64,000 nucleotides of DNA from Rhizodiscina lignyota (taxonomy: Eukaryota; Ascomycota; Dothideomycetes; Aulographales; Rhizodiscinaceae), in NCBI GenBank assembly GCA_010015805.1, contig ML978132.1, forward strand, positions 496,001-560,000. The letters run 5' to 3'. Of this stretch, positions 1 to 10,427 are shown piece after piece (positions within the stretch are counted from its first letter, which is position 1; every line of letters begins with the position of its first letter). The position numbers and the translations under genes were made by a program. The notes beneath the pieces were generated by a model. The model was not told the DNA's origin. It was given only the letters and a program-made list of their open reading frames with translations, and searched no databases.

Positions 1-2012
1 GCGTGCAACAACTAGCTGCATTAATACACGAGGACATCATCGCGCGAAAGACCAATGTAATGAAAGAAGAAACTTATGAGGTCATCAAATGGCTTGCTCC
101 GGTCAGGTCTGACGAAGCGCACGCGGAGATTTTGCAACATCGCGTGCCTGGCACAGGGAGATGGTTCTTCGACGAGACGTTTGGAGAGTGGTTCATTGAG
201 CCGACAGCAGAAAAGCCAATCTTATGGGTGACCGGAAAATGTAAGAATCCGATATCTTGACTACGGCACACATAGAACTTACACATTCTTTGTTGAAACA
301 GCGGGTTCAGGTAAGACGACGTTGTTGTATGTTACGGTGATGCTTGTATAACACAACATGAGCGCTAACGATCAACCAGCTCAAGCATCGTCCAAGAATT
401 CCAAGTGCAATGCGACGAATTTGAGGATGACCACTGCGCATTCCACTATTGCTCTATGGACAATGCGGCGTCACAAAAACCTGTCAACATCTTCGGCTCG
501 ATACTGGCGCAGGCCGCGGAAGCGAAACCCGAGCTCGTGGACATCATAAAGCCATTTCAGAAGCCAGGCGCTTCCTTGATTGCCCAGAACATGATGACCA
601 TTCAAGAATTGACTGGATTGCTAGAGAAAGCACTTGGGCTGTTCAAGCGTTTCTCCGTGCTGATAGATGCACTTAATGAAACACCACATCAGAGGGTCAT
701 ATTGACGACTCTTCTGAAACTCTGCACCGCGTATCCGGGTCTCAAGGTCATTGTGACATGTACATCGGATCCGGTTGCAGACAAGGAGTCGAGGTCAAGA
801 ATATCTCTGAGGCAAATGAGGATGGCGGATGTAAACGCTGACATTCAAGCATACGTTCGCTACCGGCTGGATACCGAAACGAACTACCAAGCTCTAAGTG
901 ACACTATTCGACATGAGGTAGAAAATATCATGTCATTAGGCGCAAATGGAATGTGAGAATTGACCAATTACTGGAATCTGTTCTCCTCGACAACTAACAT
1001 TAACAGGTTTCGATGGGCGCAGCTATGCATGGACCACCTGGCGATACTTCGAACAGGGAGAGACATTCGCAAGGCTCTTCGTGAGATGCCAACGACCTTG
1101 AATGAAACGTACGTTCGCCTTCTGCAGGGCATACCACTTTCAGACAGGGCCTTTGCTCGTGAAGCTTTGATGTGGCTGTGCTTCTCGCTCCGGCCACTTA
1201 ATCTACTGGAGCTCGGGGAGGCAGTAGTATTACAGGAAGACGACCAAGATCTTGACGCAGATTGCAGACTGGGAAACGACGAAGCCATCTTGCAGATATG
1301 TCAAGGCCTTGTGGATTACAAGCGCGAACGAAAGGAAGTGACTTTAGCACATGACTCCATCCGCTCCTTCTTGACCTCGGGCTGGATCAAGACTTCTGAG
1401 GCAGCGTACTTTGCGCTTAATCCGATCGAAAGTCACAGAACGATTTTACGAAAATGCATAACGTACCTTTCGTTCAAGCCCTTCGCTGCTGGACGAGCTC
1501 CGAACCTGAAAAGTGTCTGGATCTTTGCGTACCCGTTGCTCCCTTACGTTACGCAGTTGTGGCCGATCCACTCCGAAAACTTCACTCTGAATACACAGGA
1601 TGAAGATCTCATTCTCTCATTTTTTGATACCAAGCGTCATCGTAATGGAGGTTGCTTCGATTCTTGGGTCCAGTTTCTCCTGGGGCAGCCTGAGTCCGGC
1701 AAAGTGGAGCAAACTGAACCTTTGTACTACGCTGCTTCTTACGACATGGTCCCCATCGTCAAGCTTCTGCTGAAGCGTGATCCGAATATCAAGATTGATG
1801 CGCCCGGAGGCCGATACGGATCAACACCATTGTTCATCGCGTGCTACCGCGGCAATATAGACTCAGCAAAGCTCCTTGTGGAAGCCGGTGCCAATTGTGA
1901 TGCAGGAGATGAGTCAGGGTGGAGCTGCAGGGAGATGGCTATGGAGCAAGGATTGCATGAGCTTGTGGAATTGATGCCAAAGGTCAATCACAAACGACAA
2001 GATGGCCTTTAA
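1..2012 (+). CDS. NACHT-ankyrin STAND protein, 5' end outside window
   Basis: This is the 3' part of a fungal NLR-like (STAND) gene of the kind linked to non-self recognition. Proposed exons are <1-240, 302-335, 380-952 and 1007-2012. Splicing exon 1 to exon 2 restores a Walker A motif (GKSGSGKTT), and FSVLIDALNE near 650-680 is the Walker B strand. The fourth exon starts FRWAQL, a usual NACHT-ANK continuation. After a helical stretch, only about two ankyrin repeats follow (1710-1970, TPLFIACYRGNIDSAKLLVE is one) before the stop, far fewer than family members often have. The stretch upstream of the P-loop (VPGTGRWF) also matches the family. The first residue lies outside the window, so the N-terminal effector domain is unknown. 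The second donor (GTGATG at 336) is weak. NACHT identity is seen; a role in incompatibility or immunity is inferred from the family. Confidence 0.85.
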
Positions 2013-3057
2013 GTCAATTCTTCGACCACCGTCCGATCCCGGCCGTACACTGAAGCAATCAATACCTACGTCCAGCCATACTCCAGCTCCGAGTCCTCCG
2101 TACCGTTATTCTTTGCAGCTTGGGTAATGTTTGACGGAGACTCGCCGCGAATCTTGGACTCTTCAGGATGAAATATTCGGTATGTTCGGCACTTTAGACT
2201 GGCAATTTAGTCTTGATCCAAGGTCCCAAGCGTTGTCACAAGGATGAGGAATCAACGACCTTGCATAAACACTGACTCGCCTTTGCAGCGATGCTTTGTT
2301 GAAACAACATAGATAACTGGGGTATCTTCGAGTCTTGGAATTGAGCTACAGACCTATTTACCTACTTCTATTGCACGGCAACGGTAATCGCTTCAATCGG
2401 TCAAGACCCAGCAATATGAATTCTTGCGAGAAACAGTTCGCCGAACATTATCATTAACCCGGTCAGACACGGTATTCACTGGTCTGAGCGACCGGATTTG
2501 AGTTGCCGATCCTATTTCAGCAAGTCGGGTTCGAAAAGTGGTAACAGACCGAATTGGGCGAGAAAATCAGCTGGGTTCGAGTTTCATATGCCAGGGTCGC
2601 CGTTAAACCTTTACATATTTCCGGGCGGAAACATTTATGACAACAACACTATTTTGCCTGCTCGTTAAATACATCTAGGGGAATAAGCTTGCAGCAAAAG
2701 TGATTAGACAGCACCGTCTATCCAATCTCCGTGTGCGGTTACGTATTTCAGTCTTACATAAGAAATATCCGGAGCACTTAACATTCAAAGCCCTAATCTT
2801 TCGGCACATTAAATATTACTATTACAACAGCCTTGTGTGGGGCCTTGCGGAAGATCTACCCTTTGAGTCCGCGTTCAGCTTCTTATTTGGCATGGATGCG
2901 CTCTTCACACCTATGGAAATGCTGCGGCCGCCAGGGCGCACGGCGCAAAGTGAAGCTTTACGGATGTCATGCCAGTCATGATCTTGAATTTTCTTTATAC
3001 CTCGCAAACTGAGGGTCTTTAAAAGGTAAGATCTCTCTTCTCGCGCGGGTCAATCAG
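2013..3057. other. Intergenic, no gene seen
   Basis: About 1 kb between the NACHT gene and the GMC oxidoreductase. Only short frames without domain signal are present. The last 60 bases before the downstream ATG contain TTTAAAAGG (about 3018) and a pyrimidine-rich leader, probably promoter of the oxidoreductase. Confidence 0.5.
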
Positions 3058-4878
3058 ATGGTGCAAACGCTTCTCATCATGCTCTCCGCGGCCATCCTGT
3101 TGCTCTTCCTGACCTATACGACTGCCGACTTCGCCGGTCATGGTCGAGCTCCTCATTCTGAGAGTGCTCCTTCATACATCAATCATGACGAGTCTTCTGT
3201 ATATGACTACGTGATCGTGGGAGGCGGCGTTGCTGGACTGGTGCTCGCTGCACGTCTGTCCGAAGATCCCAAAACGACCGTGGCCCTATTCGAGGCTGGC
3301 CCGGATCCACAGGGCAACGCTGATATTTCGACTCCGTTTCTTGCGGGTGCACTTCAGGGCTCCCAATTTTCATGGAATTTCACGTCCACGCCGCAGCCTA
3401 CCTTGGATGGTGCAGCGCCGGACCTAGCCCAGGGTCACTGCTTCGGCGGTGGAAGCGCCATCAACGTCATGGCATATTGCAGAGGAGCTTCGTCTGTATT
3501 CGACGAGTGGGCCGAGATTTCTGGCATCGAGGGCCTCAGATGGGACAATCTCGTCAACGACTTCCGCATGTCAACTCATCTCGAGATTCCGCCTCAGGAC
3601 CCGCCGTACGAGTTTGTCATAGACAAGGCTGTGTACGATGACGGCAACGTCAGTGTCAGTCAAGAGCGTCAGCTCGTAAAGTTCGAACCATTCTTTTTGG
3701 AGTCGTTCAAAGATGACCCTACCAACCCTGCGAAGATTGTTGATCTCACTAGCGGAAAGACGGGCATTGGCCTCCAGGTCGGGGGTCCACATGCTATTGA
3801 ATCGTCCAATGGTACGCGAAGTTACGCCTTGACTGCGTATGGATTTCAAGTTGCTGGTCGGCCGAATGTTCACCTGAACCATGGTACCTGGGTGCGGAAA
3901 ATCAATTTCAAGGGGAAGACGGCGGAATCAGTTACATACGTCAAGTCTGCTGATGGGTCTGAGCACACCGTACAGGGCAAGGAAATCATCGTCAGCGCTG
4001 GTGCTATTAACACGCCGAAGCTCTTGATGCTCTCTGGCGTCGGCCCAGAAGAGCATTTGAAAGAGCTTAAGATCCCAGTGGTGCAGAATAGTCCGGAAGT
4101 CGGTACTAATTTGGCTGACCATCATAGTGCTGTCGTAATGGTAGAGGTTCCAGATGAGATTGTCAGCAGCGTGCAATTACAGACAAACAAAGTCCTTGCA
4201 GCTTCGGTCCAGGCGGAATATCAAGCCAACGGAACCGGTCCGTTATCTACTCCCGGATCATCCTCGTTCATCGCAGAGCGTGTACCAGATGATGTTCTTG
4301 AGGGCTTCAAGAAAGCTGGCATCAATGTCGATTTCCACCTCAATCTGCCGAAGGATCGCGCACATGTACTTCACCAGTATGCATCAGCACCATTCCAACC
4401 AGACCCGCAGAATCTGAACGTCGTCTCTGCTTTCGTGGCATTGATCCAGCCCGAGGCAACAGGATACATGAGATTGAACTCATCGGATTACAGAGTCAAC
4501 CCTCTGATCTTTTCCAATTACTTCGGCTCGGAGGGCGACATGGCTGTTTTCACATACGCATACAAGAGACTCCTCTCGAAGATGCGGTCCCAACCGATAA
4601 AGCAGGTGGTTCTGAGTGAAGTATACCCCGGAACGAACACCACATCCGACGAAGACATCAAGAAGGCCATCGACAACAGCGCCAGATCCTTCCATCATCC
4701 AGCTGGGTCGGTCTCACTTGGAAAGGCGCTTGACTCGTCGTTCAGATTGAAGGGACTCCAAGGCATCCGCGTTATTGATTCGAGTGCGGTTCCGGTTCTC
4801 CCAACTTGCCACTTGCAAGCTTCGGTATATGCGCTGGCAGAATTTGCTGCCAAGATGCTAAAGAGCGAGAAATATTGA
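3058..4878 (+). CDS. Secreted GMC oxidoreductase (AA3-like)
   Basis: A single-exon 606-residue FAD-dependent glucose-methanol-choline oxidoreductase. The N-terminus has a hydrophobic signal peptide (about residues 1-23), then the ADP-binding fold YVIVGGGVAGLVLAARL with the GxGxxG loop and an acidic strand end (LFEAGPD). The C-terminal catalytic region carries HHPAGSVSLG and CHLQASVYALAE, so both active-site histidines are present. Length and layout match aryl-alcohol oxidase/glucose dehydrogenase type enzymes of family AA3, which oxidise alcohols or sugars outside the cell and pass electrons to O2 or quinones. The substrate cannot be named from sequence. The gene is convergent with the beta-lactamase-like gene, whose stop lies only 61 bp downstream. 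No intron is needed. Confidence 0.92.
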   Translation: MVQTLLIMLSAAILLLFLTYTTADFAGHGRAPHSESAPSYINHDESSVYDYVIVGGGVAGLVLAARLSEDPKTTVALFEAGPDPQGNADISTPFLAGALQGSQFSWNFTSTPQPTLDGAAPDLAQGHCFGGGSAINVMAYCRGASSVFDEWAEISGIEGLRWDNLVNDFRMSTHLEIPPQDPPYEFVIDKAVYDDGNVSVSQERQLVKFEPFFLESFKDDPTNPAKIVDLTSGKTGIGLQVGGPHAIESSNGTRSYALTAYGFQVAGRPNVHLNHGTWVRKINFKGKTAESVTYVKSADGSEHTVQGKEIIVSAGAINTPKLLMLSGVGPEEHLKELKIPVVQNSPEVGTNLADHHSAVVMVEVPDEIVSSVQLQTNKVLAASVQAEYQANGTGPLSTPGSSSFIAERVPDDVLEGFKKAGINVDFHLNLPKDRAHVLHQYASAPFQPDPQNLNVVSAFVALIQPEATGYMRLNSSDYRVNPLIFSNYFGSEGDMAVFTYAYKRLLSKMRSQPIKQVVLSEVYPGTNTTSDEDIKKAIDNSARSFHHPAGSVSLGKALDSSFRLKGLQGIRVIDSSAVPVLPTCHLQASVYALAEFAAKMLKSEKY

Positions 4879-4938
4879 GCATGTAAAATAGGGTTCGGAA
4901 AGAGATGCACGCGGTAATAGACGAAGTATTGAATCAAG

Positions 4939-6319
4939 TCATACTTTCCCGTCATACACAGCATTCATAATCTTGCGCCACACCTCAAGCTCACCTGGCT
5001 CTGTTCCATGTCAGCATCACATTCAAAACAGAATCTTCGAAATATTGGCTTACCCCAGAACGGCAGTACCTGGCCACCAACAACACCAGCAACTCCGTTC
5101 TTTCTATCAACCCACCAATACGTATTCTGAATTCCCGCCCACCAAACAATAGTATCTTCCGCGTCTGGATCACCCGTTTTTCCTGCCGCAGCTCCTTGAG
5201 ACGGCGCCTTCCTCCCTTCCTTCTCCAATACACCCGCATATCCCCAAGCTCGCTCTTTCCCTTCCATTCCGGGCATGACGAAATCATCAATCACGTTTGC
5301 AAGAATCGGCTGCGGCGTTCTCATGCCAGGATGTTTAGTCTTCTTGTACATGGGAACCTCTTGGCTCAACATCGTGCGTATGGTCTCGGGCTTGAGGATT
5401 TGCGCTCCGGTCTTTGGGCCAGTGCCGTTGTTCAAGATCATCGCAAGCAATTTGACATACTCTGCAGGAGAGCCCCAAAGTGAACCACCGCCTAGTGTTT
5501 GCGCTTCTTCTGTTGTGACATGCATCGTATAGTGCTGTGGGACGGTGATGTGAGCACCGGAGGCTTTATCGCGGATGTGCTGCGACACGAACCGATCCTG
5601 CAGTGGGCCTAATGGGTACGCAGTTACGTCTTTTATGTCAAGCGGCTGGAAAATGTTCTTTTGATTGTAGTCGTTGAGTTTCATGCCGGTGATGCATTCG
5701 ATCACGATACCGAGCCAGTCGATGGCGGTCTGTACGGGGTAAGTGTTTAATATGTGCCGCTTGCTGATTTGCTACAAAAACTCACTCCGTACACCCAGTC
5801 CGTCCCAGGCTGGAATAGCAACGGTACGGCAAGGTCCTTGACCAGCCCGGAAGTCTCGAAATGGTCTTCTGGCAGTAGTCTGAAGATGCGGTCGTCAAGT
5901 AATCGATAAGCAAAGCCTGCCGTATGGCTTATCAGAATCTTCGGCGTGATCTTCTTCACCTTCTTCTCAAGAACTGGCTTTCCATCTTTGTCGAATTCCT
6001 TCAACACTGGCAAGTCTGCAATCTCCGGAACCAATCTTTCCACAATATCCTCGTCATCAAGGTCGAGTTTCCCTTGCTCGATGAGCTGGTATGCTGCAAC
6101 GATGGTTGAAATCTTAGTCGCGGAGGCAAACCAATGCAGGTCGTCCGTTTTCAATGGTATATCGGGCTTGTCTGTCCCCACAACTCCTGCTACATCGTTA
6201 AATATGAGGTCGCCTTCTCGATTGATTATCGCGGCGGCATAATTGGGCAGTTTAGGGACACCAGATGAAACGGCGTCGTTCAGTACTGTGGGGATATCAG
6301 CACGGGTAATCAGATCCAT
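4939..6319 (-). CDS. Beta-lactamase-family serine hydrolase
   Basis: A three-exon gene read as 5786-6319, 5054-5729 and 4939-5000 (423 residues). Both introns have GT/AG ends (GTGAGT and GTAAGC donors). Residues SATK near position 67 are the SxxK nucleophile motif of class C beta-lactamase/EstB-type hydrolases, and the DWVYG-TAIDW junction created by splicing supplies the conserved tyrosine motif. The spliced end reads ELEVWRKIMNAVYDGKV, a typical fungal ending for this family, which supports the last small exon. No signal peptide is visible, so it is probably intracellular. Such fungal enzymes hydrolyse esters or transfer acyl groups, sometimes in metabolite pathways. No polyketide or peptide synthetase is nearby, so no pathway is assigned. 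Confidence 0.9.
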
Positions 6320-7584
6320 AAAAATGGGGCTGGATTATGTTTATTTGCTGCTCGTACCGTTTCGAATCGTATCGGCTGTTTCTTGAGAAATCTGGAATGC
6401 CATACTGTCAATATTTGGCGGTGAGTATTTGTGTTTGTCGAAAACGCGGAGCTGGTGCGGCACTAAAGATTTAAGAAGATCATATCGCACGAGAAAATGA
6501 TTGAAGTATGTCCGGACGGAGATCCACGGTATTCATTGCAATTGCCGCCGTGTGAACTTGTGACCTTAGCTCCTGCATAAGCTATCCATTAGCTGAAATG
6601 GATAGTGCATCGGAATTGATATGGAGAATGGACAAGGGTGACATGAGTCGGCTTATCGGAACGGTTCCGACCCCAGATTCCGCTACACGCTTGTCAGCAC
6701 TGTATGCAGGAAGACATTCAATTAGGAATACGGGGCCCTGAGTATGTTTCGTTGCAGTCAAGGTGCGATTGTTCTTTCCAGAGGAGACCAGGAAAGGTGC
6801 AGCGACTATGAATACATACGTCCGCTAGGTCGGCCGCATGTACGTTGTCTCTCTGCAGTATTGCGGGGTCTGTACCGTGTTATCGTTTAGACCACAAAAG
6901 AGAGACCAATCCGGTGCTTGCGTTCATATGCAAACAAATCTAGTGCTGATCTGATCGAGCATCTGCATCCCGCTCCCCGGATCTAAAGGAACGGCTCGTC
7001 CGATAGGCTTTTCCTACCCAAACAAAATGTACGCAGCCCTGTCAGTAGCATTTGGAAAATGGCGTAATCGAGATAGAAAGGCATCAGAGTTAGAAAGTAG
7101 CGAAACCAGGAGTTAGGATTAATTTTTTCTTTGCAGCATCTACGGCGGCGTCTCCTGCGGCATCACACAAGGTAATAATCAATGTCTCCGATGCATGTGT
7201 TCCGGGGAAATAAGGTTTGTCGTGTCCTACAACAGCGACACATGAAGCAATAGTTGCGAAGATGAAATGAGGGGCAGTGAAACACAAGACCTATAGTATG
7301 ACGTGAGCGAAGAGCGCAAGCAGCGAAAAGACTCTGAATTGAAGCAATGGATATGGAACTGCGAAGCTGATTAAACAATCGAAATCGTTTCCTCATCGCA
7401 GCGCCGTCATAGCCCAGAATGGATATCATTTCGCGAACCCGTCATGTCAACCACCTGGAATTATTTTTGCCTTGAATTAGCAATCCAGTGTAGGATGGGC
7501 AGCACTCGCACAGCGTCCCAACCAGTGCTAATCCATCATCACGACCGACGACAACTTCACCTGACGGAGCAGAATCAACAAAGC
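6320..7584. other. Intergenic, no gene seen
   Basis: About 1.26 kb between the start of the hydrolase and the 3' end of the next minus-strand frame. Small frames at 7090-7430 have no recognisable domain and no splice partner. Confidence 0.5.
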
Positions 7585-8682
7585 CTAATCACGATAGCGT
7601 ATTCTTCCCTCCCGTATCCGCTGAGGCTGCTCCTGAGAAGCCGCTACCGCAAATGAATTGTCGGGCAGGAGTTTAAGCCAATATGGGCTAACTGAGCTGC
7701 TCATTGGAGGTACCCCCGCGACGGCAAGTGGTCTGTAATCATTCCAACTTTGCGACATAGACGGTCCTTCATGGTATGTTGAATTTCCGTGATCGCTGGT
7801 CAAATTTGACATTGATATCGGCATCCCGGCAACCGCGGGGTCACTCATTGAGAACACGGAGCTATGTGGACTGCAGAAGGCGGTGTGGAATCCTGGGGGA
7901 CACGAACAGGGAGACTGTATCACCGACGTGATGGGAGAAGCAGCCAGAGCATAGTTTTCGTTATTCCAATGCTGAAAACAAGAGGATGCCGAAAGGTCTG
8001 GCTTGCTGGAGTACCAGCCAGGAGAGGAGAGCTCATGAATGATGGCTGTATGCGGCGTCCAGGGAGCCGTGCTTCCACATTCCCAGCAAGAACATGCTGA
8101 AGTGTGCGATGATGATGAAGAATCCGCGGTCGTGAATAATGGTGTTGAATTTGCAGTCCTTGGAAATGGTATCGAGTCAAAGTCTGAAGCCGAAGTGGAA
8201 GATGACATGATCGACATCCGAGCGTTCAAGCTCAGCTCCGAAAGACGCCGCGAGTTCTGCTCAATCAACGCCGCAACACAATCTTCGCAGGAACAAGACT
8301 GGTGGCAGTTGTTGGATGCGACAGATGATGATGGAGTGCAGGTATACCAACTGTGAGGGCTTCCGAGATGGTTATCGCCGTCAGTAGGAAGCAAAGAATT
8401 CTTCTGCCATTCATTGAATGGCAAAACCAAAGGCTCGACATCTTTGTTTTCCTTCCACTCCTCCCAATTGCAACCCACCCCAAGTGCTGGTACGCTCAGT
8501 CGATGGAAGCTCGCGTCTCCCTTCACGCGGGCAAAGCGACCTTCGGGAACGACGAAAAGTGAGCCGAACATGAACCACGGGAAGAGCGGGTGGAATGCAT
8601 CTGCCGGGTAAATGTCGTAGCATTCTTGTTCCAGCTCGAAGAAAGCGTATACGAACCGCGTTGACCGGAAGTGTGATAGAAC
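7585..8682 (-). CDS. Ser/Cys-rich frame: downstream exon of the C78 gene or separate gene
   Basis: An open frame of 365 codons starting right after a possible acceptor (CATAG, 8683-8687). The first 60 residues look like real protein (hydrophobic and aromatic, FELEQECYDIYPADAF, then FGSLFVVPEGRF). The rest is Ser/Thr/Pro-rich and low complexity, with repeated close cysteines (CSCEDC, CSCWEC, CSCPPG). I recognise no domain. In this frame a stop precedes the acceptor, and the first ATG is at 8571. The only good donor upstream is GTATGA at 8797, inside the last codons of the C78 deubiquitinase. Using it skips that gene's stop and joins in frame to make an 872-residue protein. Alternatively this is a separate gene starting at 8571. 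Confidence 0.5.
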   Translation of the reverse strand, partial: VLSHFRSTRFVYAFFELEQECYDIYPADAFHPLFPWFMFGSLFVVPEGRFARVKGDASFHRLSVPALGVGCNWEEWKENKDVEPLVLPFNEWQKNSLLPTDGDNHLGSPHSWYTCTPSSSVASNNCHQSCSCEDCVAALIEQNSRRLSELSLNARMSIMSSSTSASDFDSIPFPRTANSTPLFTTADSSSSSHTSACSCWECGSTAPWTPHTAIIHELSSPGWYSSKPDLSASSCFQHWNNENYALAASPITSVIQSPCSCPPGFHTAFCSPHSSVFSMSDPAVAGMPISMSNLTSDHGNSTYHEGPSMSQSWNDYRPLAVAGVPPMSSSVSPYWLKLLPDNSFAVAASQEQPQRIREGRIRYRD

Positions 8683-8791
8683 CTATGCCAGCAAAATAGC
8701 GTTTTAGCAAAAATCATCTTAAAGTTTGCCAGCTAGATAACTATGCTGCCGATTATGTCTGTGCATGGGCTGCGAGGTCGAGGTAAGGTTT

Positions 8792-10427
8792 TCATACGTC
8801 CCAAGTAGGAAATCGAGGAGGATAACCAGTAAGTTTGAATATTTCGAAACTGTCGTATCGGGCCAAATTTTTGGGCCACCTCCGGCAGGATTCCATTGCC
8901 ATGGAATGCGGTAGAGAAATGTCCGACCGTCCTAAGAGCTTTACCAGCGCAGGAGTAGTCTTGTACATTGGATCGAATACAACGAGATTTCGTGAGCCAT
9001 TGCGCCTTTTTTCTAGTCCAACTATGGTGAGAGAGTGTTGTGGCCGCTGGAGATAAATCGGTGGGAGGCCAGTCCGGTGAACTTTGGTCTTCTTGTCCTC
9101 CTCCTGGTCTGGCACAGCGCTTGTGAAGTACGATTCGACGTTATCAAGCAAATTCTCGTATGCCTTGTGACCGTCGTTCATGTCGTGGAAGCTCTCGCTA
9201 GTGCAGGGAATATCAAGACTGCGAAACAACGCAAAGACCTTTGGCAGTTAGCATCAATATAGTAGAGGCTGGGTATGAATGCCGAAGTACCTCTGGTGTT
9301 CCAATATATTTTCTCGTGCCTTTAATCCCACCAGTCTGTTGCCGAGCGAAGGCACCAATCCCCTTGTCCCAGGCCTGTTCAATGGCGTCTTGTAGTTTTG
9401 GTATGCCTGGCGTACGTCCCGTGAATTTGTCATAGCCCGGTGCCTTTGCGCCTTGAAGGTAGGAGACCAGCATCTGAATGTTTCGATATCCGCAGAAGCC
9501 ACCCTCATTTGGGGAGGAGAAGATGTGCAATACCGCTGGGTTGCAGTAGAAAGCTTCGTGGACATCCCGGTCGCTGGATGACAGTTGAGCAAGCACTGGT
9601 ACAAGTCCAGCCGTCTCATTCTCAACGGTCTCTTGGGTTATGAGCGTGCCGTTGCGACTTATCTTCGTTGTCTTGGTTATCTTTGGCCCGGCCATAAGCT
9701 GCTTCCATAGCCGATCAGGCATCCGCTCTTCGAAGGCATGTGGACCGAGCTCCCGTTTCTGAAGTATACATGAGTCTGGGTTTTGACAGTCGTTAGTGGG
9801 AAGGTGTAAACTTACGCCAAGTCTCACTGGACGCTCGTCGTGGTCCCTCCTTGCTCTTTTCCTGCGACGGGAGTCTTCTTCCCTGTCCCTTTTGGACTTT
9901 GAAGGTGTATCCATAGATTCTGTCGATTCTCCAGGAGAGTCGTAGACTGCATGACGAAGGTACGGCGAAACGGCTGTAGAAAAGTGCTTCTGAATGAAAG
10001 CCGGCGAAGAAGTGTGCTCCGGGTCAGCGCCCTCCAACATAGAAGACTGCCACTTCATTTTCGCTTTGAGCATATCAGAGGATGAGGATATCGATGAAGA
10101 ATGATGAACAGAAGAAGAGTCGTGCTGCTCTTCAAGAGTGACACGCTCTGCGAGATGCAGATCGAGGTGCTCGTTGAGATCAGAAAGAAGAACTTGTTCG
10201 CCGCAGTCTGACTCTGGGCAGTCAACATACTGCTCAGAGAGGTCATCGCGATCCATTTGTTGATTGGGAGGCTGAAGTAGTTGCGACTCATCCCCATTGG
10301 CAGCAGCTGCACCGCGTGAAACAAACGGAGAGTCGTCGGTGTGCAGCTCTTCAATATGAAGCATCAGAAAGTATTCATCCGCATCATTGAAGTCGCAGAA
10401 AGGACAGCTGAGCGTATTGGGAGCCAT
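8792..10427 (-). CDS. Peptidase C78 (ZUFSP/ZUP1-like) deubiquitinase
   Basis: Exons 9816-10427, 9291-9758 and 8792-9238 give 508 residues. The ATG at 10427 has a good context. The N-terminus has a C2H2-like finger (CPFCDFNDADEYFLMLHIEELH), a second C/H cluster (CPESDCGEQVLLSDLNEHLDLH) and a basic nuclear-type stretch. The C-terminal C78 domain has the catalytic cysteine in GGFCGYRNIQML, the histidine in QHSLTIVGLE and the aspartate in VVFDPMYK. Family members cleave K63-linked ubiquitin chains (ZUP1) or UFM1 (UFSP), and the zinc fingers favour ZUP1. The first intron (9759-9815, 57 bp) has no stop and is a multiple of three, so it can be retained in frame; splicing it gives GKRELGPHAFEERMP, the expected C78 start. 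The second has a TGCTAAC branch site. The gene may extend further through a donor at 8797. Confidence 0.9.

Noticed and set aside
3058-6319. Secondary metabolite cluster (GMC oxidase, hydrolase, and P450 or SDR further on)
   Set aside because: No polyketide, peptide or terpene synthase, transporter or cluster regulator is present, and the genes are tens of kb apart among housekeeping genes.
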